From Phenylobacterium sp. (lineage in GTDB: Bacteria; Pseudomonadota; Alphaproteobacteria; Caulobacterales; Caulobacteraceae): DNA of 41,101 nucleotides. The DNA is taken from positions 1-41,101 of the forward strand of contig NZ_JAUSLG010000081.1 in assembly GCF_030646615.1 (NCBI RefSeq), given 5' to 3'. Position numbers and translations under genes: made by a program. Below are positions 22,824-30,235 of the stretch, in pieces (the stretch's first letter is position 1; the number at the start of each line of letters is the position of its first letter). The notes beneath the pieces were generated by a model that ran no database searches, was not told the origin of the DNA, and saw only the letters and a program-made list of their open reading frames with translations.

Positions 22824-23031
22824 CAGGTCAAGCGTCTTCAAACGTCTCGTTCTCTTTGATGTAGCCCGAGGGGAACCCAGGGCGGCTTGATTTGTTATGG
22901 GGACAAGGCAAGGGCCGCCGGAGCGGCCGCCCGAGCCAGCCATATCGTTCGTCCGGAGACTATAGACGTCGAATGGGGCGCCCATGCGGCGCATTGTCTC
23001 GTGGAATCAGTCTCTTACGGTCACGCTTGCC

Positions 23032-23799
23032 CTATAGCCAGGGCAGGTCCGCCTCGCCGCGGAGCACGGCCTCGGCTTCGGGCGTATGCTTGGCCGCGCC
23101 ATCCCGAGGGTGAAGAATGAGCGCCGGAAGCAGGCGTAAAGGCGCCTTTCCGGTCTTGATCGCCCGCACCAGGACGCGTTTGGCTGGGGCGTCGGCGAAG
23201 GGGTGAATGGCCCGCACCTGGAACGAACCGGCGCTGGCGCCGAGTCCCGCCAGGAGGTCGGCCAGCCGGTCCGCCCGGTGAATCAGGGTGATGGTCCCGC
23301 CTTCACGCACCGCTTTCAGCAGGAAGGTCGTCCACGCCTTGAGGCCCGCTTCGGCCATCCATGCCCCGCGCTTTTCGACCGCCGGCGCCCGGAGCGCGGC
23401 GGGATCGTCGAAGAACGGCGGATTGGACAGGGCCGCATCGAAAGGCGTCAGGCCCAGGGCGGCGAAGCCCGCATCGACATCCCCGCTGATCGCCTCGACG
23501 CGGTCGGCCAGGTGGTTCAGCGCCGCGTTCTCCTTGGCCAGGGCCAGGGCGCCGACGTCCCGCTCGACGCCGATGAAACACGCCCCGGCGCGGCGCTTGG
23601 CCGCAGTCATCAGGACGGCGCCGGCGCCGCATCCCGCCTCGATCACCCGGGCGCCGGGGGCGGCGTCACAGGCCGCCGCCAGCAGGGCCGCGTCCAGCCC
23701 CGCCCGATAGCCCCGGCTCGGCTGACGCAAGGTCACCCGTCCCCCCAGGAGGCGGTTCTCCGTGGGGCTTTCGAGCGGGACGACGGGAAGCTCGGACAT
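23032..23799 (-). CDS. trmN6: tRNA1(Val) A37 N6-methyltransferase-like protein
   Basis: 255 residues of a class I SAM-dependent methyltransferase. It has the SAM-binding EAGCGAG (54-60), an acidic loop GVERDVGALALAKENA, and the N6-amino-methyltransferase catalytic motif NPPF (126-129) in LSNPPFFDDPAA. This matches the YfiC/TrmN6 group that modifies tRNA1(Val) adenine 37, although other substrates are possible for alphaproteobacterial members. The start ATG at 23799 is supported by GGAG six bases upstream. It is divergent from the polyprenyl synthase gene across about 110 bases, an arrangement I recall from other alphaproteobacteria. Downstream on the same strand, after a 208-base gap, comes the M23 gene. 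Confidence 0.85.
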   Translation of the reverse strand: MSELPVVPLESPTENRLLGGRVTLRQPSRGYRAGLDAALLAAACDAAPGARVIEAGCGAGAVLMTAAKRRAGACFIGVERDVGALALAKENAALNHLADRVEAISGDVDAGFAALGLTPFDAALSNPPFFDDPAALRAPAVEKRGAWMAEAGLKAWTTFLLKAVREGGTITLIHRADRLADLLAGLGASAGSFQVRAIHPFADAPAKRVLVRAIKTGKAPLRLLPALILHPRDGAAKHTPEAEAVLRGEADLPWL

Positions 23800-23908
23800 G
23801 AGCCGCTCCAGATGCGCGGGCGCGCCTTGACCGCCCCCTATCGCGTGACCATTGTCCGGACGCAACGGCGGCCCCGCAATGGGCTGTCCTATCTGGAGCA
23901 CCTTTGTC

Positions 23909-24919
23909 GTGGACGCCGCCGCCGCAGACCCCCGGACTAAGCCGGTCAGCCTGGATAACCTGCTGAAGCTCGCGGCTGCGGACATGGCCGGCGTCGACGG
24001 CCTGATCCGCGACCGCATGCAGAGCCCCGTCTCTGTGATTCCCGCCCTGGCCGAACACCTGATCGGCGGGTCGGCCAAGCGCCTGCGCCCCCTGCTGACC
24101 GTGGCCGCAGCCCGCCTGGCCGGCTCGACGGAGGATCATTGCCGCAAGCTGGCGGCGGCCGTGGAGTTCATCCACACCGCCACCCTGCTGCATGACGATG
24201 TGGTGGATTCCTCGGAGCTGCGCCGGGGCAAGGTGGCCGCCCACCTGATCTGGGGCGCGCCGTCCAGCGTGCTGGTGGGGGACTTCCTGTTCGCCCGGGC
24301 CTTCGAGCTGATGGTCGAGACGGGCTCCATGTCGGCCTTGGAGATCCTGGCCCGCGCCAGCCGGGTGATCGCCGAGGGCGAGGTGCTGCAGCTCACCCGG
24401 GCCCACGATCTCGATCTGGACGAAGCCGTCTATCTAGAGATCATCAAGGCCAAGACCGCCGAGCTGTTCGCCGCCGCGGCCGAGGCCGGCGGCGTCTGCG
24501 CCGGCGCCTCGCCCGAGCGCGCCGCGGCCCTGCGCCGCTATGGCCAGGAGCTGGGCCTGGCCTTCCAGCTTGTGGATGACGCCCTGGATTATTCCGGGGC
24601 CAGCGACACCCTGGGCAAGAACCCCGGCGACGACTTCCGGGAAGGCAAGGCGACCCTGCCGCTGATCCTGGCCATCCATCGCACCGGCGCGCAGGAGCGG
24701 GAATTCTGGATGCGGACGGTGGACGCCCGGGACCAGTCCGAGGCCGATTTCGAGCGGGCGCGCACCCTGGTGCACGACTCCGGCGCCCTCGACGTCACCC
24801 TTGAGACCGCCGCCGGCTACGCTCAGAGCGCCAAGGCCGCCCTGTCGGTGTTTCCCGCCAACGACTGGCGTGTGGCCATGGAAGACCTCGCCGACTTCGC
24901 CGTGGCCCGCCGCAGCTAG
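23909..24919 (+). CDS. ispB: Long-chain polyprenyl diphosphate synthase (ubiquinone side chain)
   Basis: 336 residues, an all-helical trans-prenyltransferase that condenses isopentenyl diphosphate onto an allylic primer. Both Mg2+-binding aspartate motifs are present: LLHDDVVDSSELRRG (DDVVD at 96-100) and QLVDDALDYSG (DDALD at 223-227), with the family segments GGSAKRLRPLL, SVLVGDFLFARAFEL and LGKNPGDDFREGKATLPLI. In this lineage the product would be the octa- to decaprenyl chain of ubiquinone; chain length cannot be read reliably from sequence. The start is GTG at 23909 with GGAG ten bases upstream, giving the N-terminus DAAAADPRTKPVSLDNLL. A longer reading from 23852 is possible but lacks a ribosome site. 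Confidence 0.93.
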   Translation: MDAAAADPRTKPVSLDNLLKLAAADMAGVDGLIRDRMQSPVSVIPALAEHLIGGSAKRLRPLLTVAAARLAGSTEDHCRKLAAAVEFIHTATLLHDDVVDSSELRRGKVAAHLIWGAPSSVLVGDFLFARAFELMVETGSMSALEILARASRVIAEGEVLQLTRAHDLDLDEAVYLEIIKAKTAELFAAAAEAGGVCAGASPERAAALRRYGQELGLAFQLVDDALDYSGASDTLGKNPGDDFREGKATLPLILAIHRTGAQEREFWMRTVDARDQSEADFERARTLVHDSGALDVTLETAAGYAQSAKAALSVFPANDWRVAMEDLADFAVARRS

Positions 24920-24930
24920 TTAACGGCCGC

Positions 24931-25536
24931 TCAGCTTCCCGCGCCGGCCCCGGCCATATCCAGCAGGTTGAGGCGAATTCCACCGGGCAGCTCCATGTCC
25001 CCGGGGCGGAAGCCCTCGGGACAGGCGCCCTGCCAGGCGCTCTCGATATTGATCTGGCGGGTCCCGTTCATCTGCGGCGCTTCGGCCCCGACGGTCGAAC
25101 TCTGCGCCTGGACCACATATCGGCTGTCAAAATCGCCGGTGGCCACGCCCGAGGTGGTGGTCTTGCCGCCCGTGCCCATGTCGCAGACCGACGAGAACTG
25201 CCAGCCGCCGTCGGCGCGAGGGGTGACGAGGTTCTTTTCGCAGCCCTCGGTGGTCGCCTGCTGGCCCCACCAGCTCAGCCGCTGTTCCAGGGCCTGGTCG
25301 ATGCAGATGCGGCTGACCTGAACCATGCCTTCGGTGGAGACCCGCTGTTCCCAGAGTCCCGGCTTGCGCCTGGGCGGGGTCGGCGTGGCCGCCTGATCGC
25401 CAGCCGGGGCGCCCGCCTCGGCGGGACCAGCGGCCTCGGGGGCCTGTTCCGGCGTCTCATCAGCGCCCTTGCGGTTGCAGGCCGCAAGGGCCAGCACGGC
25501 CAGGCCCAGGGCCGCCATCGTCGAAAGCCTGCGCAT
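24931..25536 (-). CDS. DUF3617 lipoprotein
   Basis: 201 residues with a lipobox LALAAC (Cys20), then a disordered Pro/Ala/Glu-rich linker of about 45 residues, then a DUF3617 domain. The domain begins KPGLWEQRVS and contains the paired cysteines expected in the family (SRICIDQA, TEGCEKN, SSVCDMG, QGACPEG). The family is common in proteobacteria, envelope-located and of unknown function. The start at 25536 has GGGGAG nine to ten bases upstream; ATGs at 25545 and 25566 are in frame but less well placed. It converges on ispB with an 11-base gap and is divergent from the GNAT gene across 83 bases. Confidence 0.85.
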   Translation of the reverse strand: MRRLSTMAALGLAVLALAACNRKGADETPEQAPEAAGPAEAGAPAGDQAATPTPPRRKPGLWEQRVSTEGMVQVSRICIDQALEQRLSWWGQQATTEGCEKNLVTPRADGGWQFSSVCDMGTGGKTTTSGVATGDFDSRYVVQAQSSTVGAEAPQMNGTRQINIESAWQGACPEGFRPGDMELPGGIRLNLLDMAGAGAGS

Positions 25537-25619
25537 CTTTCCCATCTCCCCCGAAGCCGCCATCATCGTTCAGACTTAGCCGGGATCGAAACCGGGGTTA
25601 AGTCCGTTCGGGAGGCATG

Positions 25620-25892
25620 ATGAGTGAACTGAGAAACAACGCCGAGGCCGCCCGCTACGAGTTGGATGAGCAGGGCGAGACCTCCTGGGCCGACTACCGT
25701 CTGCAGGGCGAGCGGCTCTATATCGATCACGTGGAAAGCCCGCCCGCCCTTCGGGGTACGGGCGCGGCCGGCCGACTGATGAAGGCCTTGGCGCAGGACG
25801 CCCGGGATCGCGGGCTGAAGATCACGCCGATCTGCGGCTACGCGGCGGCCTGGCTTCGTCGCAGCCCGGAATTCAAGGATCTCGTGTCATGA
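25620..25892 (+). CDS. Small GNAT-type N-acetyltransferase (COG2388-like)
   Basis: 90 residues, the short one-domain GNAT group. It shows strands GETSWADYRLQGERLYIDHVESPP, then the acetyl-CoA pyrophosphate loop RGTGAAGRLMKAL (R-x-x-G-x-A type), a helix AQDARDRGLKITPIC, and the terminal GYAAAWLRRSPEFKDL typical of this group. Its substrate is unknown. The start is ATG at 25620 with GGAGG at 25611-25615; an ATG directly upstream at 25617 is too close to the ribosome site. Its stop overlaps the start of a small ORF by ATGA. Confidence 0.88.
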   Translation: MSELRNNAEAARYELDEQGETSWADYRLQGERLYIDHVESPPALRGTGAAGRLMKALAQDARDRGLKITPICGYAAAWLRRSPEFKDLVS

Positions 25893-26053
25893 ATGACAGA
25901 TCTCAGCCGGCCCAGCCCCCGCGGGAGCCGGGGTCGGACTCCGACCAGCGTCGCCGTGAGGTGGAAACTAATCCAGCCCTTAGCCCCGTGGGCCCGCAGG
26001 GGGGCGCAGCGATCGCCCCTCTCCGGCGGAAATCTGACACGTCAAAGGACTGA
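25889..26053 (+). CDS. Short coupled ORF of unknown function (54 aa)
   Basis: ATG at 25889 overlaps the GNAT stop in an ATGA junction, a common sign of translational coupling. The product begins MNDRSQPAQPPREPGSD, is rich in Pro, Arg, Asp and Ser, contains DQRRREVETNPAL, and ends RRKSDTSKD. It has no membrane segment and would be disordered. The frame stays open up to just before a stem-loop at 26062. Composition alone does not prove coding, so this is a candidate only. Confidence 0.4.
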   Translation: MNDRSQPAQPPREPGSDSDQRRREVETNPALSPVGPQGGAAIAPLRRKSDTSKD

Positions 26054-26061
26054 CAGACAGA

Positions 26062-26089
26062 AACGGCCCTCCCGACAGGGAGAGCCGTT
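26062..26089. terminator. Stem-loop terminator between convergent genes
   Basis: AACGGC and CTCCC pair with GGGAG and GCCGTT (one C-A mismatch), loop GACA. Eight bases beyond the stop at 26053. On the minus strand it is followed by TCTGTCTGTC after the TTT closing pair, and on plus by CTTG. It probably works in both directions. Confidence 0.7.
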
Positions 26090-26125
26090 CTTGATCGCTC
26101 CGCCGCAAAAGGGCGCAGATTATGC

Positions 26126-26422
26126 TCAGGCGCGCGCCATGATGGCTTCGAGCGCCTGGGCCTTGACCTCGGCGTCTTCAGTCAGCCGACGGGCGATTTC
26201 CCGCACGCCTGGGGGATAGAGCTCCCCGCCCCCGGCGATCTCGGCGCTGAGTCGCTCGACATCGCCGAGCGCCGCCTCAAGGGCCCGCACATGTTCGCCC
26301 ACCAAGCTGCGGGCTTCCGATTGCAGCCGGCGCACGCGCTCAGCCACAGCCGTATCTGAATTCATCCGTTCGACAGTCGCCACCTTGCCACCGGCGGCGA
26401 CCACACTGAGAGACGGTGACAT
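26126..26422 (-). CDS. Small helical protein of unknown function
   Basis: 98 residues, almost entirely helix-forming. The segment from MNSDTAVAERVRRLQSEARSLVGEHVRALEAALGD is heptad-like and could form a coiled coil. It is followed by IAGGGELYPPGVREIARRL, which looks like a conserved turn, and a final helix EVKAQALEAIMARA. There is no signal peptide or membrane segment. The start ATG at 26422 is favoured by AGGTGAT directly upstream (complementary to the 16S tail) within GAGGTGATCC; an internal ATG at 26365 would give a 79-residue form. I do not know the family, but the sequence looks like a conserved alphaproteobacterial hypothetical. Confidence 0.7.
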   Translation of the reverse strand: MSPSLSVVAAGGKVATVERMNSDTAVAERVRRLQSEARSLVGEHVRALEAALGDVERLSAEIAGGGELYPPGVREIARRLTEDAEVKAQALEAIMARA

Positions 26423-26502
26423 GGATCACCTCATTCTATTGTTGGTGGGGCGGCGGCGAGTGCGAGAAGACGGCTCGTCTAGACCAACCCCTGATCTGTA
26501 AC

Positions 26503-26548
26503 ATCTACGAATGGCGAGGCCGGAAGTTCCGTCGCCATCTTCATAGAT
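26503..26548. repeat. 46-base nested dyad in intergenic DNA
   Basis: ATCTA (26503-26507), ATGGCGA (26511-26517) and CGGAA (26521-26525) are mirrored by TTCCG (26527-26531), TCGCCAT (26532-26538) and TAGAT (26544-26548). It lies 81-126 bases upstream of the small helical gene. It could be an RNA hairpin in its leader or a protein site. The rest of 26423-26699 shows no gene that I trust. Confidence 0.5.
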
Positions 26549-26611
26549 CATCATGTGGGGTTTTTCGGCCACGGTCGCGAGAGGCGCGCCGGGCGACTTA
26601 AGCTCTAGGGG

Positions 26612-26697
26612 CGTGGAGAATTTCTAAGCGTCGGAGCCGGACGCCGACCCGCTCCGGCCAACCCTGGAGGTCGACCGGAGCGGGCGCCATCTCCACG
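26612..26697 (-). terminator. Structured 3' region of the autotransporter transcript
   Basis: Starting three bases after the stop at 26700, the minus-strand RNA can fold into nested inverted repeats. The outer arms are CGTGGAGA/TCTCCACG (26612-26619, 26690-26697) and the inner arms CCCGCTCCGG/CCGGAGCGGG (26648-26657, 26675-26684), with an extra GTCGG-CCGAC dyad. There is no U tract, so function as a terminator is only possible. Confidence 0.35.
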
Positions 26698-26699
26698 TG

Positions 26700-29600
26700 T
26701 CACCAGGTGACCGACACCGTGGCGGCCAAGGCGTGGCTCTGGGCCTTGTCGTTGTGGTTCAGGCGGTAGTCGAGGCTGATGCGGGTGCGATCCTGCAACT
26801 GGGCCTCAAGGCCGGCGCTCAGGCGAAGGCCGGTGCGGCCGGCCGCCGCGGCGCGGGTCTCGAAGCTGGCCCCGTCCAGGCGAGCGTCCAGACGTGCGGC
26901 CTCCTCCCCAAGGGCCCGGGTGACGAAGGCCGAGGCCTGGGGCGTCACCCGCCAGCCGCCGAGGGCGGTGGTCTGGGTCAGCCGCACGCCCAGCCGCGCC
27001 TCGGCCGCCTCGCGGGTGGCCTCGTCGAAGGCCAGGGCGGCCGAGCCGCCGCGCTCGCTGACGGCGTCCCGTTCGGCGCGTTCGGCCGAGAGGCCGGCGG
27101 CCAGGGTCACGGCCATCCCGCGGACGGCCATGTCGCGACCGGCCTCCACATCGGCGAACAGGCTCTGGCCCGCCGCCTTGGCGCTCAGGTTTTCGATCCC
27201 GTCGGCCAGGCCGACCCGACGCTGGATCTTGTGCTGGTCCTGGCCGAAGCCCGCCACGGCCTGCACATAGGTCGGACCCTGGCGCCAGCCGCCATAGGCC
27301 AGGCCGCGATAGGTGAAGACCTTGGCCTCGCCCATCAGGCCGCCGTCGGTGGTGGCCTCGCCATAGGCCGCGGCGATGCCCAGGGTGAGCGCCGGTCCCA
27401 CCTGACGATCGGCGCCGACGAGCAGGGTCAGGCCATCGGCCTCATAGCCCTCGGCATAGGCGTCGCCATCCACATCCCATCGGGCGCCGGACACCTGACC
27501 CCACGCGCGCCGTTCGGCGCCGGGCGCCTGCCGCAGACGATCCTGGGTCTGGGCCGTCAGGCTGCGGCTGGTGGAGATGAGCGCGTCGAGGCCCACCGCG
27601 TGGGTTTCCCCCGCCACCGCGCCCAGGGTCTGGCCGATCTCCGCCAGGTCCAGGCCCGCCAGGCGGCTTGCCACCGGCGTCGCGCCGGCTGCGGGCCGGG
27701 CGGCAGGGTCGGGGCGGGTGGTGTCGAGGGCCGCGCCGACGGCCTGCCCGTTCAGCTTGCCGGCGATGAGGGCGAGGCGTTCCGGCGTCACCGCCAGGAT
27801 GATGCTGCTGGGCCCATAGACCACGTCGAAGCGCGCATTCTCGGGCAGGCCCGCCTCGGGCTGGACCAGTTGGGCGAAGGCGCCGGCCACGCCGCCCTGC
27901 GCCGTAACTACCTCGAAACGATCGCCAATCGCCGGGGTGTAGGTGTTGTTGGCTGCGCCGGTGATGCCGCGGGTGATCGGCCTCAGCGTCCCGCCGGCGG
28001 TGAAGACGGCGTCGGCGCCCATCAGGACGAGGGTGTCATGGTGGCCCGCGCCGACCCCCGGGGTCGCGCCGTCGATGTCCAAAAGCAGGGCTGCGCCGGC
28101 CCCCTGGGTTACGCTTCCGCTGACCACCAGCCGGCCCGGAGAATTGCCGGGCGAGAGGATGCCGTCGGTGATCAGGTTACCGATGATGTGGCCGCCGCCG
28201 GACACGATCGCGCCTTCTGCGACCTGAACATTGCCGGTGAACTGGTTGTTGAAGCTCAGCTGGCCGCCCAGGATGCAGGCGCCGCCGAGGCCGCCGCCGG
28301 CGCTCATGAGGTTCAGGTGGCCCTCGCCGATCTTCGTGAAGCAGGCGTCCCCGCCCACGGCGCCGGTCATCACCACATTATGGCCGCCGGTGTCGAACAG
28401 ACCGCCATGGCCCACGAAGCTCTGGGTCAGGGTCATGTCGGCCGTGACGCCGAAGCTGCCGCCCGGGCCGATGCGCACGACACCCGTGGCCGCGCCGACC
28501 GAACCGGGCGTCCCGACGATGACCGAACCCTCCTGGACGTCCAGCCCGAACAGGTCGTTGGGGCCTTCCAGAACCAGCGAGCCGGATCCCCGCTTGGCCA
28601 GCACGCCGCCCCCGCTCAGCGGCCCGGTCAGGGTCATCGTGTGCCCCCCGGTGTCCACCGCGCCCGTCTGGTCCGGGTCGATCCAGATGCCCGACCCGAG
28701 GGCCATGGCCTGGGTGGCCAGGAGGTAACCGGTCTGGGAAAGCGCGATGGGCGCGCCGCCCAGGACGTCTGGGCCGCCCAGGGCCACCCCGCCGCCGGTA
28801 ATGTTCAGCCCGGCGAAGCTGTTGGTTTCTCCGGCCAGGGTCAGGACGCCGTCTCCGGTCTTGGTCAGGAGGCCGGGGCCGGTCACCGCGCCCGTAAGGG
28901 TGAGGTCGTGGCCGGCCGTATCCACCGTGCCGCCCGCGGACAGAATGGTGAAGTTGTTATCCAGGACCCCGGAACTGGCCATGGTCAGGACGCCGCCGTC
29001 GAACACGGGCGTCACGAGGCCGGATTTCAGCTGATCGATCGTATAGGGGGCGCTGGTGTCGATGGTCGAAGGCGGGGGCGGGGCCGAGCTTCCACCGCCG
29101 CCGCCGCCGCCGCCGCCGGCCTCAACGGCCGCGCCGATGTCGGTGCCGAAGATGTAGCGATAGGTCAGGAGGATCTTCGAGCCGGCGAGAAGAGCGCCGA
29201 TATCGAAGCCCAGGCCGATGGTGTTGTCGCCGTCGCCGACATTCGTGCCGGCGAGATAGGAGGCCGTGTCTTCCGTCCAGTAGGTGACGGCCGAATTGTG
29301 GGTCACGGCGCTGTTCGTATAGAGGCCGATGACATATTTCGAAGCCAAGGCTTCGGCATAGACGAGGTCTTCTTCCGGGACACCGTCGGCGCCCCGCACA
29401 TTGGTCGTCGAGCTTGAATCCCCGGGGGCCGCCGTGGCGTCCGGGTCGATATAGCGCGAGAAGGTGAGGTCGGTGAGGTCGGTCAGGGCCTCGATGGTCG
29501 TGCTGATGTTCAGCTGCTGGCCGTCCGCGTTGAACGCATAGTCGTGGGTGATGTTCAGCACCCCGGCCAGGACCCCGCTCCAGACGGCGCGCAGATCATA

Positions 29601-30005
29601 GGTCTGCCCGTCGTATTCGACGCCGTTGTAGCTGGTCAGAATGCCGGTGAATCCGGTTGCGCCATCGTTGTTGTTGCTGGCGCTGAAGACAGAACCCGCC
29701 GAGCCGCTGACGGTGAAGCCTTCGAAAGCGGATCCCGGGGTCAGATAGTCATAGGCGTCGTTGAACACGCCCGAGCCCGTGCCGTCATAGAGAACGCCGG
29801 GCGCGGCGTTGCCGCCGACCCCCAGCGTTCCCTTGTTGCTGAGACCGATCTTCAGATAGTCGCCGGCGAGAATTTCGCTTGAGGACCCAGCAGCGTGGGC
29901 CGGCGAGGCGGCCAGGGCCGCGAGTCCCGCCACCAGGGCGAGAACCGAGATTTCCGCGCCCGAACGACGGGACGCAGAGCAAATGCGATTAAAAATGACT
30001 GACAC
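26700..30005 (-). CDS. Type V autotransporter with unrecognised N-terminal domain
   Basis: 1101 residues. The signal peptide ends at AHA (about 38). Residues 40-295 form a compact beta-rich region (ILAGDYLKIGLSNKGTLGVGG onward) that I do not recognise. A run of nine Gly (297-305) followed by SSAPPPPS links it to a passenger with three repeats of the pattern DTxGH--TG--G---K-G-G-L-L (about 361-391, 450-480, 537-567), as in PATR-type passengers. The autotransporter beta-barrel occupies roughly 830-1101, from RAWGQVSGARWDVDG to the terminal VTVSW-like SVTW. The protein should be surface displayed after BAM-assisted insertion. No protease triad was identified. The start is GTG at 30005 with CGGGGGG five bases upstream. 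Monocistronic; uvrB precedes it on the same strand 230 bases away. Confidence 0.9.
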   Translation of the reverse strand: MSVIFNRICSASRRSGAEISVLALVAGLAALAASPAHAAGSSSEILAGDYLKIGLSNKGTLGVGGNAAPGVLYDGTGSGVFNDAYDYLTPGSAFEGFTVSGSAGSVFSASNNNDGATGFTGILTSYNGVEYDGQTYDLRAVWSGVLAGVLNITHDYAFNADGQQLNISTTIEALTDLTDLTFSRYIDPDATAAPGDSSSTTNVRGADGVPEEDLVYAEALASKYVIGLYTNSAVTHNSAVTYWTEDTASYLAGTNVGDGDNTIGLGFDIGALLAGSKILLTYRYIFGTDIGAAVEAGGGGGGGGGSSAPPPPSTIDTSAPYTIDQLKSGLVTPVFDGGVLTMASSGVLDNNFTILSAGGTVDTAGHDLTLTGAVTGPGLLTKTGDGVLTLAGETNSFAGLNITGGGVALGGPDVLGGAPIALSQTGYLLATQAMALGSGIWIDPDQTGAVDTGGHTMTLTGPLSGGGVLAKRGSGSLVLEGPNDLFGLDVQEGSVIVGTPGSVGAATGVVRIGPGGSFGVTADMTLTQSFVGHGGLFDTGGHNVVMTGAVGGDACFTKIGEGHLNLMSAGGGLGGACILGGQLSFNNQFTGNVQVAEGAIVSGGGHIIGNLITDGILSPGNSPGRLVVSGSVTQGAGAALLLDIDGATPGVGAGHHDTLVLMGADAVFTAGGTLRPITRGITGAANNTYTPAIGDRFEVVTAQGGVAGAFAQLVQPEAGLPENARFDVVYGPSSIILAVTPERLALIAGKLNGQAVGAALDTTRPDPAARPAAGATPVASRLAGLDLAEIGQTLGAVAGETHAVGLDALISTSRSLTAQTQDRLRQAPGAERRAWGQVSGARWDVDGDAYAEGYEADGLTLLVGADRQVGPALTLGIAAAYGEATTDGGLMGEAKVFTYRGLAYGGWRQGPTYVQAVAGFGQDQHKIQRRVGLADGIENLSAKAAGQSLFADVEAGRDMAVRGMAVTLAAGLSAERAERDAVSERGGSAALAFDEATREAAEARLGVRLTQTTALGGWRVTPQASAFVTRALGEEAARLDARLDGASFETRAAAAGRTGLRLSAGLEAQLQDRTRISLDYRLNHNDKAQSHALAATVSVTW

Positions 30006-30007
30006 AA

Positions 30008-30029
30008 AAACCCCCCGAAATGAGGGTTT
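30008..30029 (-). promoter_or_regulatory. Hairpin covering the autotransporter ribosome site
   Basis: On the minus strand AAACCC (30029-30024) can pair with GGGTTT (30013-30008). The GGGGGG that serves as Shine-Dalgarno is partly in this stem and partly in the loop, just before the GTG start. It resembles a ribosome-site-sequestering hairpin, although six base pairs is short. The rest of 30030-30235 holds GC-rich dyads next to the uvrB stop and no gene. Confidence 0.35.
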
Positions 30030-30235
30030 GCGAGCTACGGCCCAGCTGTCATCGCCACAACAACCGCCCGGGGCAGATGTGCGCGATCTGGGCGCCAGGG
30101 CGCCGAAGCTGGGCAGTCAGCTCTGGCGCCGGCCTGGCTTGGCTCACCTATGCGGGCGCCTCCCAACCCAGGCGGGCGTAGGGGCGCGGAGCGGCCCGCG
30201 TCTGGCGAGGCCAGGCCGCTGGGCGCTGAGTCTCC

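Noticed and set aside
26416..26601. 61-codon plus-strand frame starting GTG
   Set aside because: Overlaps the start of the oppositely oriented small helical gene and the 46-base dyad; the Arg/Trp/Cys-rich product is unlike a real protein.
29097..29121. Run of GCC triplets resembling a short tandem repeat
   Set aside because: It is the in-frame poly-glycine linker of the autotransporter, not a separate repeat element, though slippage there could change the frame.
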